This document shows, piece after piece, positions 15,305 to 21,705 of a DNA stretch of 26,413 bases; the stretch's first letter is position 1, and each line of letters begins with the position of its first letter. This DNA is from a virus, in IMG/VR virus record IMGVR_UViG_3300006920_000203, positions 1-26,413 of that record; one strand, 5' to 3'. Under the pieces are notes generated by a model. It saw only the letters and a list, made by a program, of their open reading frames with translations, made no database searches and was not told the DNA's origin. Position numbers and translations under genes: made by a program.

Positions 15305-16063
15305 TTAAAGTGCTCCACTATTGCCAGTAACCGCATCGCCACCCGCCACGTAAGTACCTGGCGCATGAACGTGTTCTTTAACTTCTTTACCCGCTACAAC
15401 TAACGACGTTGAACCCGTTACGGTTGGTGCAGTTGCGCTAACTGGTGATGATATTGCGCCGTCGGGGGTAATAATAGCGCCGTTAATGTTCACAGTCCCG
15501 TCAGGTGACATTGTGATATTACCAGCGCCATTCGTGCGTGTAATCGTTCCGTCTGGCGCGAGCGTGTCGGTTGCTGCGCCGTTCGTTGATTCAATCGTGC
15601 CGTCACCCTTCAACCACACGTAATGCGAACCGTCAGCGTTACGAATGCGAATACCGTCGTTTGCGAAATCAGTGATCACATTGTTCAGTGAACGGACGCC
15701 GGGTAAAAAAAACGCATCGTTAATGTCGTGAAAACGCATGATTGGATTTTCGGCAACACCACCCGTCGTTAACCACCCGTCAATGCAACGCTGTGAAAAT
15801 AAGATCACACCTTCGTCGTTCGGGTCGATTTGATACTCGACGACCCATTTACCACCCGCGAAATACACTGGCACTTCGATAAGCGGTGGGGGCGTGAACG
15901 ATTTACCGCGTACGTCGATGCGCACAATGCCGATTTGAACCTGTGCGAGTTGCGTTTGTGGGTCAAACGATAAGATATGGCCGGGGACAGACGTCGCGAC
16001 ATCCTTCATCATTTCTGAGAATGTGCGCTTGAATAGCTCGGTCATTGTCGCTGTAGTGGTCAT
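15305..16063 (-). CDS. Central spike / baseplate puncturing protein (Gp138/gpV-like)
   Basis: The protein has 252 aa. The N-terminal domain (PGHILSFDPQTQLAQVQI, VPVYFAGG, DEGVILFSQRCIDGWL) is an OB-like Gp138_N/gpV fold. The middle repeats short glycine-asparagine beta units (DGTIESTNGA, DGTITRTNGA, DGTVNINGA), as in a triple-stranded beta helix. Near the end, KEHVHAPG carries an HxH motif like the iron-binding apex of P2 and phi92 spikes. The trimeric spike would pierce the outer membrane. No clear ribosome site precedes either ATG (16063 or the in-frame 16045), and a terminator for the upstream strand lies just before it, so its expression is not obvious. Confidence 0.85.
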   Translation of the reverse strand: MTTTATMTELFKRTFSEMMKDVATSVPGHILSFDPQTQLAQVQIGIVRIDVRGKSFTPPPLIEVPVYFAGGKWVVEYQIDPNDEGVILFSQRCIDGWLTTGGVAENPIMRFHDINDAFFLPGVRSLNNVITDFANDGIRIRNADGSHYVWLKGDGTIESTNGAATDTLAPDGTITRTNGAGNITMSPDGTVNINGAIITPDGAISSPVSATAPTVTGSTSLVVAGKEVKEHVHAPGTYVAGGDAVTGNSGAL

Positions 16064-16101
16064 AATTACACAAGTGATGGGTATTGTTGCGAGTGTAGCA
16101 T

Positions 16102-16126
16102 AAAAAAACGCCCCAATGAAGGGGCT
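16102..16126 (-). terminator. Rho-independent terminator upstream of the spike gene
   Basis: On the minus strand GCCCC-TTCATT-GGGGC, then G and seven T. It points leftward, so it would stop transcripts coming from the hub gene or from the promoter at 16531-16560 before they reach the spike gene. The DNA just after it (TACACT at 16097-16092 with a poor -35) is at best a weak new promoter. Confidence 0.85.
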
Positions 16127-16524
16127 AAAGGAGTGCTGCGGAATTTGGTCGCCTCGGTTACGTCTAACGCGACGTTACGTGGCTGCAAGGTGTCAGTGCC
16201 TTGCCACTTACGGATCACCTCCCGTGGGGCGTGTGCCGAGTAATGTGATTAACTCTCACCCTACGCTAACAATCATACAGAATTAACGGGGTTGGTCTGT
16301 AGACCTTAATCACATTGTGAAAGTGTTTAACTCTAGCCCTTTACCCATCCGCTGATTTACGGCTCGCTTCTGCTCGGATTGTACTATGTCTAAACACCTT
16401 AACAATATAATAAACCGCGTGGGCGGTAACGGCTCTTTGCCAGTCAAGATTTTAAATAACGCGTCTTGTGAGAACTGTTATTATACGGGAGTAGTGCCTT
16501 TATCTACCTTTACGCGTTCACCGT
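16102..16524 (-). ncRNA. Candidate structured noncoding RNA, about 420 nt
   Basis: This gap in the baseplate operon has a sigma70-like promoter at one end and an intrinsic terminator at the other, both leftward. Between them lie consecutive stems. AAGGTGTTTA (16400-16391) pairs with TAAACACTTT (16329-16320) over 10 bp with one G-U. AATGTGATTAA (16316-16306, minus strand) pairs perfectly with TTAATCACATT (16252-16242), with an inner GGTC-TACA-GACC hairpin (16305-16294). GTGGCAAGG...CCTTGCAGCCAC spans 16207-16179. GTAACGTC...GACGTAAC spans 16178-16157 with one mismatch. The 5' part has a 7-bp pairing (16518-16512 with 16464-16458). No long leftward ORF is present. It does not look like tRNA, tmRNA, RNase P or a CRISPR array. 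The family is unknown. Confidence 0.5.
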
Positions 16525-16538
16525 GCAAACATTATTAA
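16386..16538 (+). CDS. Possible 50-aa Cys-containing protein antisense to the candidate RNA
   Basis: The ORF starts MSKHLNNIINRVGGNGSLPV and ends with ASCENCYYTG ... TRSPCKHY. C-x2-C with a later C-x-H looks like a small zinc site seen in short phage proteins. Against it: the ribosome site is weak (GGA), no promoter is evident, and it lies opposite the 5' part of the candidate RNA, whose promoter overlaps its 3' end. It is listed because the cysteine pattern is not typical of random sequence. Confidence 0.3.
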   Translation: MSKHLNNIINRVGGNGSLPVKILNNASCENCYYTGVVPLSTFTRSPCKHY

Positions 16539-16560
16539 TCAATCGTGACATACTTGTCAA
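16531..16560 (-). promoter_or_regulatory. Leftward promoter just after the hub gene
   Basis: On the minus strand TTGACA (16560-16555), a 17-bp spacer, then TAATAA (16537-16532, within TTGATTAATAAT). Transcription would begin near 16524. The TTGATTAATA word also occurs twice in the 24.5-24.7 kb gap on the same strand. Confidence 0.6.
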
Positions 16561-16563
16561 CTA

Positions 16564-17424
16564 TTAAATTCGATAACCTGTTATTCGTGTGCTCCACGCG
16601 TCACCCTTTGTGTCGCCCGTGTGCGATACTCGAAATATTTTATATTCACCAACACCCGCAGATTCGGGTATGTCCACAAAATACAAGTTACTGAAATTGA
16701 ACGTCGCTAAATCTGATTCGATTCGATATTTACCGCCGATACGAATTTTAGGATTTAGTCGGATCATAACGTCGACGCCGACCTCGGTTATCTCTGGGAT
16801 ACCCTCCATGCCGGTAAACTGCGATACGACATGAGTCTCACCGTCACGAGCGAACCCTTCACGAACCACAATTACACGTTCGTTTTCAATCACGTAATTA
16901 AACGCGTGGGTTTTAGCGAGATTGTCGAGATATACGCGCGGGTCGCCACTTAACGCGTAACCGTATGGATACGGGTCAATGTCACTAAAATGGTCGTCGT
17001 TCATCACGATAGGGTATTCCATCGCTTTGACGCAAGCACGAATAATATCAGTCGCTTTGGTATTCTTGCCGAGCGTTTCGTTTACTTGGGTCTGGTCGTC
17101 TGTCAACTTACCGCCGCGACAAATAAGCCTCGTTATCGTGTCGGGTCCGATACGCTCGCGTAATACGTTTTGAATAGTACCCGTAAAAACATTATCGATT
17201 GTTTCTTCGTAACCTGCTTTTAACGACAGTTTAGTGCCGCGTTTAAACGCTTTGTTCGCTGTGTCAGCACTCAAATTATATAAAGCAATATCGGCGTAAC
17301 TTGTATAACCGCCAAAATCGTGCAGAACTTCAAACGTCGCTTTAAATTGCTGTCCGTTTGTCGCAGCGATGAAAACCACATCGTCTAGCGCAATTTCCCA
17401 TTGTCGTTTAGTGTAATTACTCAT
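16564..17424 (-). CDS. Baseplate hub protein (gp27/gpD-like)
   Basis: The protein has 286 aa. The opening WEIALDDVVFIAATNGQQFK, the GTKLSLKAGYEETIDNVFTG block, GKNTKATDIIRACV and the FNYVIENERVIVV region fit hub proteins of simple contractile tails (Mu gp44 / P2 gpD / T4 gp27). These form the ring that carries the spike. Its place just upstream of the spike agrees. The start overlaps the plug gene by 8 bases (ATGAGTAA). Confidence 0.8.
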   Translation of the reverse strand: MSNYTKRQWEIALDDVVFIAATNGQQFKATFEVLHDFGGYTSYADIALYNLSADTANKAFKRGTKLSLKAGYEETIDNVFTGTIQNVLRERIGPDTITRLICRGGKLTDDQTQVNETLGKNTKATDIIRACVKAMEYPIVMNDDHFSDIDPYPYGYALSGDPRVYLDNLAKTHAFNYVIENERVIVVREGFARDGETHVVSQFTGMEGIPEITEVGVDVMIRLNPKIRIGGKYRIESDLATFNFSNLYFVDIPESAGVGEYKIFRVSHTGDTKGDAWSTRITGYRI

Positions 17425-17716
17425 TGTCTGCTACCCATAGTAACGAGTTATCAACGCCGAGATTGTCTAGCGTTACATCTTCACCGACAAATACAAGTCG
17501 CCCAATATCCGCTTCGTAATTATCCGTTATTACCGCGTTCGGTTCGAGCATTGCGCCCGATATGAGCGTCACACCTTCTCGCACTATATCCACACTCCAC
17601 GCTGGGCCATACGTCGTGACGTAGTTAAGCGTAAACTCTAACAGGTTATCGCCGAGTTGAATCGTAAAGCGTTGGTGAGCGTTAGCAGCACCGTTAAGCA
17701 ATGGTATTGTGATCAT
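17417..17716 (-). CDS. Baseplate plug-like protein, DUF6983-like
   Basis: The protein has 99 aa. IPLLNGAANAHQRFTIQLGD, LEFTLNYVTTYGPAWSVDIV and LISGAMLEPN give the beta-rich pattern of the small plug protein in Pam3-type baseplates. It sits between the Dit-like and hub genes, the expected place. The start is a TAATG junction with the Dit-like stop. Confidence 0.7.
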   Translation of the reverse strand: MITIPLLNGAANAHQRFTIQLGDNLLEFTLNYVTTYGPAWSVDIVREGVTLISGAMLEPNAVITDNYEADIGRLVFVGEDVTLDNLGVDNSLLWVADNE

Positions 17717-18363
17717 TAACCTAACACCCCTTGAGCTTGTGATAATGGTGCTGGAAGCGGTGCAAGACCTTTAATTTCGCCGCGATTGTTTAACGCGCTA
17801 GCTTGCGATGCGCTCGGGTCGTTTGGGTTCAACTGTGACGACAACGGTTGATTTTTAGCGATTACCGTCGATAGTTCGGGGAACTCTTGTAAATCCGCTT
17901 CGAATATTAAACCCCCTTCGTTCGATGCGTCTTTGGTGCGTCGAATCCTGGCGATGACCATATTTTTAAGCTGTATATCACCAGCGTCAATGTCGAACGG
18001 TTCACCAGTGGTCATAAGCGTTAAAAGTAATTCGAGCGCAGAACTTGACCGCGTTTCGTCACTACCAGCGAGAAAACCAGCCGACAAACCCGCGACGGTT
18101 GACAATACGCCAGAGTCGAAAAAATTAGACAACCCGCCGCCGACAAAATCGGTGAAGTTCGGACCCAATGGCGTATTGCTAATCGCCCCGACGAGTGACC
18201 ATCTAAAAGGGTTTATAATACGGTGATCACTTGCGCGGGCGCCCAACTCGATGGGGTAACTCGTCAAATCCACGGTCGCCTCGAACGTATCTTCGAGAAC
18301 CGCGTCAAACTCGATACCAGCTAGTGTCGGCGCTTTGGCGACAAATATATTAATCAGTGACAC
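17716..18363 (-). CDS. Dit-like distal tail/baseplate protein
   Basis: I choose a GTG start at 18363 (VSLINIFVAKAPTLAG, 215 aa), because AGGGGG lies 4 bases before it. An upstream ATG at 18417 would overlap the tape measure gene by 53 bases. FDAVLEDTFEATVDLTSYPI and ELGARASDHRI match the Dit-like N-terminal domain, which attaches the tube to the hub. ELLLTLMTTGEPFDIDAGD and the RTKDASNEGGLIFEADLQEF segment complete the family pattern. The tail (LSSQLNPNDPSASQASALNN) is low in complexity. Confidence 0.8.
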   Translation of the reverse strand: MSLINIFVAKAPTLAGIEFDAVLEDTFEATVDLTSYPIELGARASDHRIINPFRWSLVGAISNTPLGPNFTDFVGGGLSNFFDSGVLSTVAGLSAGFLAGSDETRSSSALELLLTLMTTGEPFDIDAGDIQLKNMVIARIRRTKDASNEGGLIFEADLQEFPELSTVIAKNQPLSSQLNPNDPSASQASALNNRGEIKGLAPLPAPLSQAQGVLG

Positions 18364-18364
18364 G

Positions 18365-19510
18365 TTACCCCCTCGTTGACGATGAAATATCGTCGATAGC
18401 TGTTTGTGCCATTCCATCTACCACACGCACCACGCGGCGGTCGATAACTTGCCCGTCTAGATTTAACGACACGTTGATATTCTGTGTCGAGTTTGACGGC
18501 GCTTGTGATGTCGGTACGCTTGACGGCGCTGTGTTTATCATCGACGGATTATATGGTAAGAACTGACCCGACGGTACGACGGTGTTAATCCCACCACCTG
18601 ACGGAAATAAATCGGCAACAGGTGATGTTAACCAATCGGGTAAACCTAACGCCTTGCCCGTCTCTGTGGAGTCTGTCGTAAATAACCACTCGGGTAAACC
18701 TGTTGACGCTGCGTTTTGTTCAGGTGTTCCACCACCTAACGCCGCCCTAACAGCCCCCGCAATCGCTTCAAGTTTAGATAATCTGTCCTCACTAAACCAC
18801 GAGTTTATTTTACCCGTTATGTCATTAATCACCGGTAAAATCTCAGCGCCGATAGTTTCACCTACTGATTTTATATTAGCGTTTAACTCAGTGTTATTTA
18901 TTTTAAATTCGTTAGCGTCAGCCGCCCTACCAGGCGTGATATCAGTGTTAATCTCTTTATATTTAGCGATTAAACGTGACACCTCGTTACTACCTTTTGA
19001 CAGCAACAATAAACCCGCTTCATCAAAACCCAGCGCGTCGGCCATGTTTATACGTTGATTTTGTGTTGCGTTTTTAAACTGTTCAGCTATTAACGTGAGT
19101 GCTTGAACTGAGTCAGTGGCGTTAATAATGTCGTTAGCGTCACCCTGTGCGATACCAAACGACGCAATAAACCCAGCATCACCTTTTTCTAAACCGGCTC
19201 TGAAACGTTCAAGTTTCTCAAGTGAACCCATCGCACTTTCAAGCGAACCGCCCGTTTCAGTGAACGCGAAACCCAACGCTTTCACGTCGTCAGCAACAAC
19301 CCCGTATATTTTGCCGAAATTCACAAGTTTGTTAGTTTCGTCAGCAAAACCTTGACCGAGTTTGAACGCACCAAACGCACCAGCGACGACCGCGCCGAGT
19401 TGTAGCGCTTTGGATTTTATCGAATCAATGCCAGATTCGACTTGTGTTGCCGATTTCTTGTCGTATTCAAAACCAATACCAACGAGAAACGAACTAATGA
19501 CATTAGACAT
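18365..19510 (-). CDS. Short tail tape measure protein
   Basis: I choose the ATG at 19510 (MSNVISSFLVGIGFEYDKKS, 381 aa), with GGTGG upstream; a frame open to 19600 adds a poor leader. Typical features are a hydrophobic glycine/alanine segment (LGAVVAGAFGAFKLGQGF, 38-55), long helical stretches, IMSxxx-like repeats of small residues and a Pro/Ser/Gln-rich end. At the usual 0.15 nm per residue this would set a tail of roughly 57 nm, short for a myovirus. It follows the tail chaperone genes, though three rightward genes intervene. It ends one base before the Dit-like start. Confidence 0.8.
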   Translation of the reverse strand: MSNVISSFLVGIGFEYDKKSATQVESGIDSIKSKALQLGAVVAGAFGAFKLGQGFADETNKLVNFGKIYGVVADDVKALGFAFTETGGSLESAMGSLEKLERFRAGLEKGDAGFIASFGIAQGDANDIINATDSVQALTLIAEQFKNATQNQRINMADALGFDEAGLLLLSKGSNEVSRLIAKYKEINTDITPGRAADANEFKINNTELNANIKSVGETIGAEILPVINDITGKINSWFSEDRLSKLEAIAGAVRAALGGGTPEQNAASTGLPEWLFTTDSTETGKALGLPDWLTSPVADLFPSGGGINTVVPSGQFLPYNPSMINTAPSSVPTSQAPSNSTQNINVSLNLDGQVIDRRVVRVVDGMAQTAIDDISSSTRG

Positions 19511-19585
19511 AATGACCACCGTGTATTTAATTGTTGATAGTATAACACGCGATTCGATATTAAAAAATAATTGAGTTCGTATGGT

Positions 19586-19612
19586 TGACAACGTCGTCAA
19601 TAGTGTTTAATA
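19586..19612 (+). promoter_or_regulatory. Rightward promoter for the mini-clamp gene group
   Basis: TTGACA (19586-19591) is followed by TTTAAT (19607-19612, 15 bp) or TAATAT (19609-19614, 17 bp). TTGAC-AACGTC-GTCAA (19586-19601) is a small palindrome over the -35 region. The GTCGTCAA word also occurs at the 3312 promoter (3348-3355), which suggests shared control. Confidence 0.6.
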
Positions 19613-19644
19613 TCTAGTTATCGAAACAAAACTAGGAGTAAATT

Positions 19645-19803
19645 ATGGAACAAGGTCAATTATCTAAAGCACGTAACGAAATTACGCGGTTACGTCACAC
19701 ACTTGTCGCTATGACTAGTGTCGCTATATTACTAGCGTTCGGTGCAGTGATGTTAGCGTTTGAAGTGCTTGAACTGCGCGACAAATTGGTGGGAGTATTA
19801 TGA
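19645..19803 (+). CDS. Small single-span membrane protein, 52 aa
   Basis: MEQGQLSKARNEITRLRHTL is a helical cytoplasmic segment. It is followed by one membrane span (VAMTSVAILLAFGAVMLAF) and a short tail, FEVLELRDKLVGVL. TAGGAG lies 8 bases before the ATG, and the stop overlaps the next start as ATGA. The function is unknown. Confidence 0.6.
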   Translation: MEQGQLSKARNEITRLRHTLVAMTSVAILLAFGAVMLAFEVLELRDKLVGVL

Positions 19804-20156
19804 ATAAAACCACGAGTGATGCCGTTATACATTACGGTGGTAAATGGCCGAAGTTGAGTTACGGTAAAAATTGGATCGTGTATCGTAATTCAGAAGGGTT
19901 CGAAAACTGGTCATTGTGGGACGATGGCGAATTAAACGAAACGTGGCAGCGAGTTTGCACACGTGAACAATTCGAACAACACGCGTCGTACAACGTGAAC
20001 ACCGAGGGGATGCAGGGCGACGTGCGCGAGTTTTACAAAGACGGACAACACGCGAAATACGGTGATAAAAATCCGTACAATCGACTAACACAAGTTAGAG
20101 CGTTTCACAGTTGGTCGGCTGGTTATTGTGATAAACATGGGGATTTACCTAAATGA
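19800..20156 (+). CDS. Hypothetical protein, 118 aa, aromatic-rich
   Basis: The N-terminal half (VIHYGGKWPKLSYGKNWIVY, NWSLWDDGELNETW) is rich in Trp and Tyr and probably beta-structured. The C-terminal half contains YNRLTQVRAFHSWSAGYCDK. I do not recognise the family. It is coupled on both sides by 4-base overlaps, so it is made together with the membrane peptide and the clamp. Confidence 0.65.
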   Translation: MNKTTSDAVIHYGGKWPKLSYGKNWIVYRNSEGFENWSLWDDGELNETWQRVCTREQFEQHASYNVNTEGMQGDVREFYKDGQHAKYGDKNPYNRLTQVRAFHSWSAGYCDKHGDLPK

Positions 20157-20707
20157 TTAAAACACTTAAAGGTTTGTTAACTGTAGCGGCAAAGAAAGAC
20201 ATTCGTTACTATTTGAATGGGGTTCACGTTGTTTGCGATAGTGCTGGCGTGGTTAAGCTCGAAGCGTCCGACGGTTCAACAGGTATGATACTCACGATCA
20301 CATCATGTATGTTTAACGTCGCGCCCGATACCAACGTGATATTGTGTGGCACGTCGCTCGCTAACTTATTAAAACTGTTCGGGTCGAAAGATACACCGGC
20401 GTTAACAATTAACAACGAGTCGGCACGCATCGGTGAATACAATGTGAACTTAATCGACGGACGTTATCCAGATTTAGCGCGCGCAATGCGTTTGAACGAA
20501 ACGGGTACATTTACAGGTGATGAAATTGGGATGAACTTTACGCTATTGGGTAAATTATGCAAAGCGTGTGAATTAGTTTTACATGGTCACACTTTTAAAA
20601 CTGGTTTGTTTAAATTCCGAGACGCTTCAACGTCATTGCTAATTTCTAGAAAATTTAACGATGATAAAGACTTGTTACAAGTTGCGATAATGCCGACACG
20701 TATATAA
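20153..20707 (+). CDS. Half-length DNA polymerase sliding clamp (beta-clamp/DnaN homologue)
   Basis: The protein has 184 aa, about half the 366 of E. coli beta. DIRYYLNGVHV (16-26) corresponds to DVRYYLNGMLF at the start of beta domain II. LEASDG (36-41) corresponds to VATDGHR. VILCGTSLANLLKLFG (62-77) corresponds to VIVPRKGVIELMRML, and IDGRYPDLARAM (101-112) to VDGRFPDYRRVL at the domain II-III junction. The end, VAIMPTRI, mirrors VVMPMRL. Domain I is absent and domain III is shortened to about 70 residues. A two-domain clamp would need three subunits for a six-domain ring, as in PCNA (inference). Its partner would be the family B polymerase encoded at 7114-9249. Confidence 0.8.
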   Translation: MIKTLKGLLTVAAKKDIRYYLNGVHVVCDSAGVVKLEASDGSTGMILTITSCMFNVAPDTNVILCGTSLANLLKLFGSKDTPALTINNESARIGEYNVNLIDGRYPDLARAMRLNETGTFTGDEIGMNFTLLGKLCKACELVLHGHTFKTGLFKFRDASTSLLISRKFNDDKDLLQVAIMPTRI

Positions 20708-20710
20708 CAA

Positions 20711-20738
20711 AACACCCCTACGATGGGGCGTTTTTTTT
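20711..20738 (+). terminator. Terminator after the clamp gene, partly bidirectional
   Basis: CCCC (20715-20718) and GGGG (20725-20728) around TACGAT, with outer pairs, are followed by eight T (20731-20738). On the other strand the same stem is followed by TGTTTTGTT, a weaker T-rich tail, so it may also end leftward transcripts. The stem overlaps the last codons of the opposing chaperone extension. Confidence 0.85.
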
Positions 20739-20942
20739 AGCTGCGATGATCATTTCTTCGATTACATTGTGGAATCGTAACACGTCAGCAATTGAATACG
20801 TGCCGTCGTTCAATTCGGCCCATGTGCAGAGTGGTGGACATAACCCCACAACTCCAACACATGGTGTCATCATAAACCAATCGGTTAACCCTTCACGCTC
20901 TTTGCTTGTGCTCGACGCGCGGCGTTTTCGCTGTCGAGCCAA
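20718..20942 (-). CDS. Tail assembly chaperone, -1 frameshift extension (GT-like)
   Basis: This frame has no good start of its own (only a TTG at 20942) and overlaps the end of the 131-aa chaperone by 58 bp in the -1 frame. After EREGLTDWFMMTPCVGVVGL, the residues PPLCTWAELNDGTYSIADVL and RFHNVIEEMIIAAKK resemble the second part of phage tail chaperones made by frameshifting (lambda G/GT, P2 E/E' principle). A slip at GCA-AAG (20905-20900, AAG to AAA) would give ...AQAK-EREGLTDW and a fused product of about 187 aa over 20718-21280. C-GAA-AAC (20930-20924) is another possible site. Its stop falls inside the bidirectional terminator. Confidence 0.75.
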   Translation of the reverse strand: MARQRKRRASSTSKEREGLTDWFMMTPCVGVVGLCPPLCTWAELNDGTYSIADVLRFHNVIEEMIIAAKKNAPS

Positions 20943-21280
20943 GTAAAATAATCGCCAAGGTTAAACATAATCGCTTCGGCTACTAATTTAAAATAGCTCG
21001 TCATCGAACCTTGGAAATTAGCGAGCGTAACGGGTGTATCAGTACCAGCGATAAACGCTTTACGTAATACCACATTAGATATTTCGTCGAACGTCGACTC
21101 AGGTAACGACATCAACAAACCGAATAACATCGTCGAGTCGATTTCTAACGTGTCGGTCGTGGCGCTATTGAACGCAATTTTAGCGCCGATGTGTAACATG
21201 ATTTTCTTCTGTTCAACTGCCGAGGCTTGCGCCACGTTGTATTGAACATCGTTAATCGTAATGGCCCGTATTTGTGACAT
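20885..21280 (-). CDS. Tail assembly chaperone (G-like)
   Basis: The protein has 131 aa. Helical segments (VEQKKIMLHIGAKIAFNSAT, SMTSYFKLVAEAIMFNLGDY) and the position between tube and tape measure genes fit the G-type chaperone that keeps the tape measure protein soluble during tail assembly. The start is a TAATG junction with the tube gene. A minority of ribosomes probably shift -1 near the end into the 20718-20942 frame. Confidence 0.78.
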   Translation of the reverse strand: MSQIRAITINDVQYNVAQASAVEQKKIMLHIGAKIAFNSATTDTLEIDSTMLFGLLMSLPESTFDEISNVVLRKAFIAGTDTPVTLANFQGSMTSYFKLVAEAIMFNLGDYFTWLDSENAARRAQAKSVKG

Positions 21281-21693
21281 TATAGTTGACCCTTAGTAGC
21301 CGTCCAGCTATTAAACTCCATAGTGAACTGGTCATCGCTGACAGTTGTACCAGCTCGGTTCATCGCTGCGTCGTTTGTGATCACACCTTCCGTGCCAATA
21401 GCCGCTTCGAGCGTACCAATTTGAGTCCACGACAAAGTGATATCCGCGTTAGAGTTAAACAACCCTTGCATATACGCCGAATCTTGCGAACCTGGGTTAA
21501 AGTAAACGTTAACAGTACGTCCGGGGTTTTTGCGATTCAAACGTATAGCTCGACCACCTTGACCACGGCGAAGCGTGACTTTAGGGTCGATAGGTGCGTC
21601 ACTATACGGACTAGTATTCTCACCCCATTCTTCCATTAAACGACCGTTGATAGTCAGTACGGAACTATCGGGACCAAAATTATTTAAAGCCAT
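21280..21693 (-). CDS. Tail tube protein (DUF3277-like)
   Basis: The protein has 137 aa. VLTINGRLMEEWGENTSPYS, a charged turn (DPKVTLRRGQGGRAIRLNRK) and the NADITLSWTQI / FTMEFNSWTATKGQL strands match the tube family that accompanies DUF3383 sheaths. It polymerises as hexamer rings inside the sheath. GAGGG lies 8 bases before the ATG. Confidence 0.82.
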   Translation of the reverse strand: MALNNFGPDSSVLTINGRLMEEWGENTSPYSDAPIDPKVTLRRGQGGRAIRLNRKNPGRTVNVYFNPGSQDSAYMQGLFNSNADITLSWTQIGTLEAAIGTEGVITNDAAMNRAGTTVSDDQFTMEFNSWTATKGQL

Positions 21694-21705
21694 TTTAAAG
21701 CCCTC

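Noticed and set aside
16130-16530. tRNA, tmRNA or RNase P in the hub-spike gap
   Set aside because: No T-loop, CCA-type acceptor end, tag frame or RNase P core words could be found on either strand.
18582-19058. 158-codon rightward ORF opposite the tape measure gene
   Set aside because: It is low-complexity Ser/Pro/Ala translation with no ribosome site; the leftward frame has clear tape-measure features.
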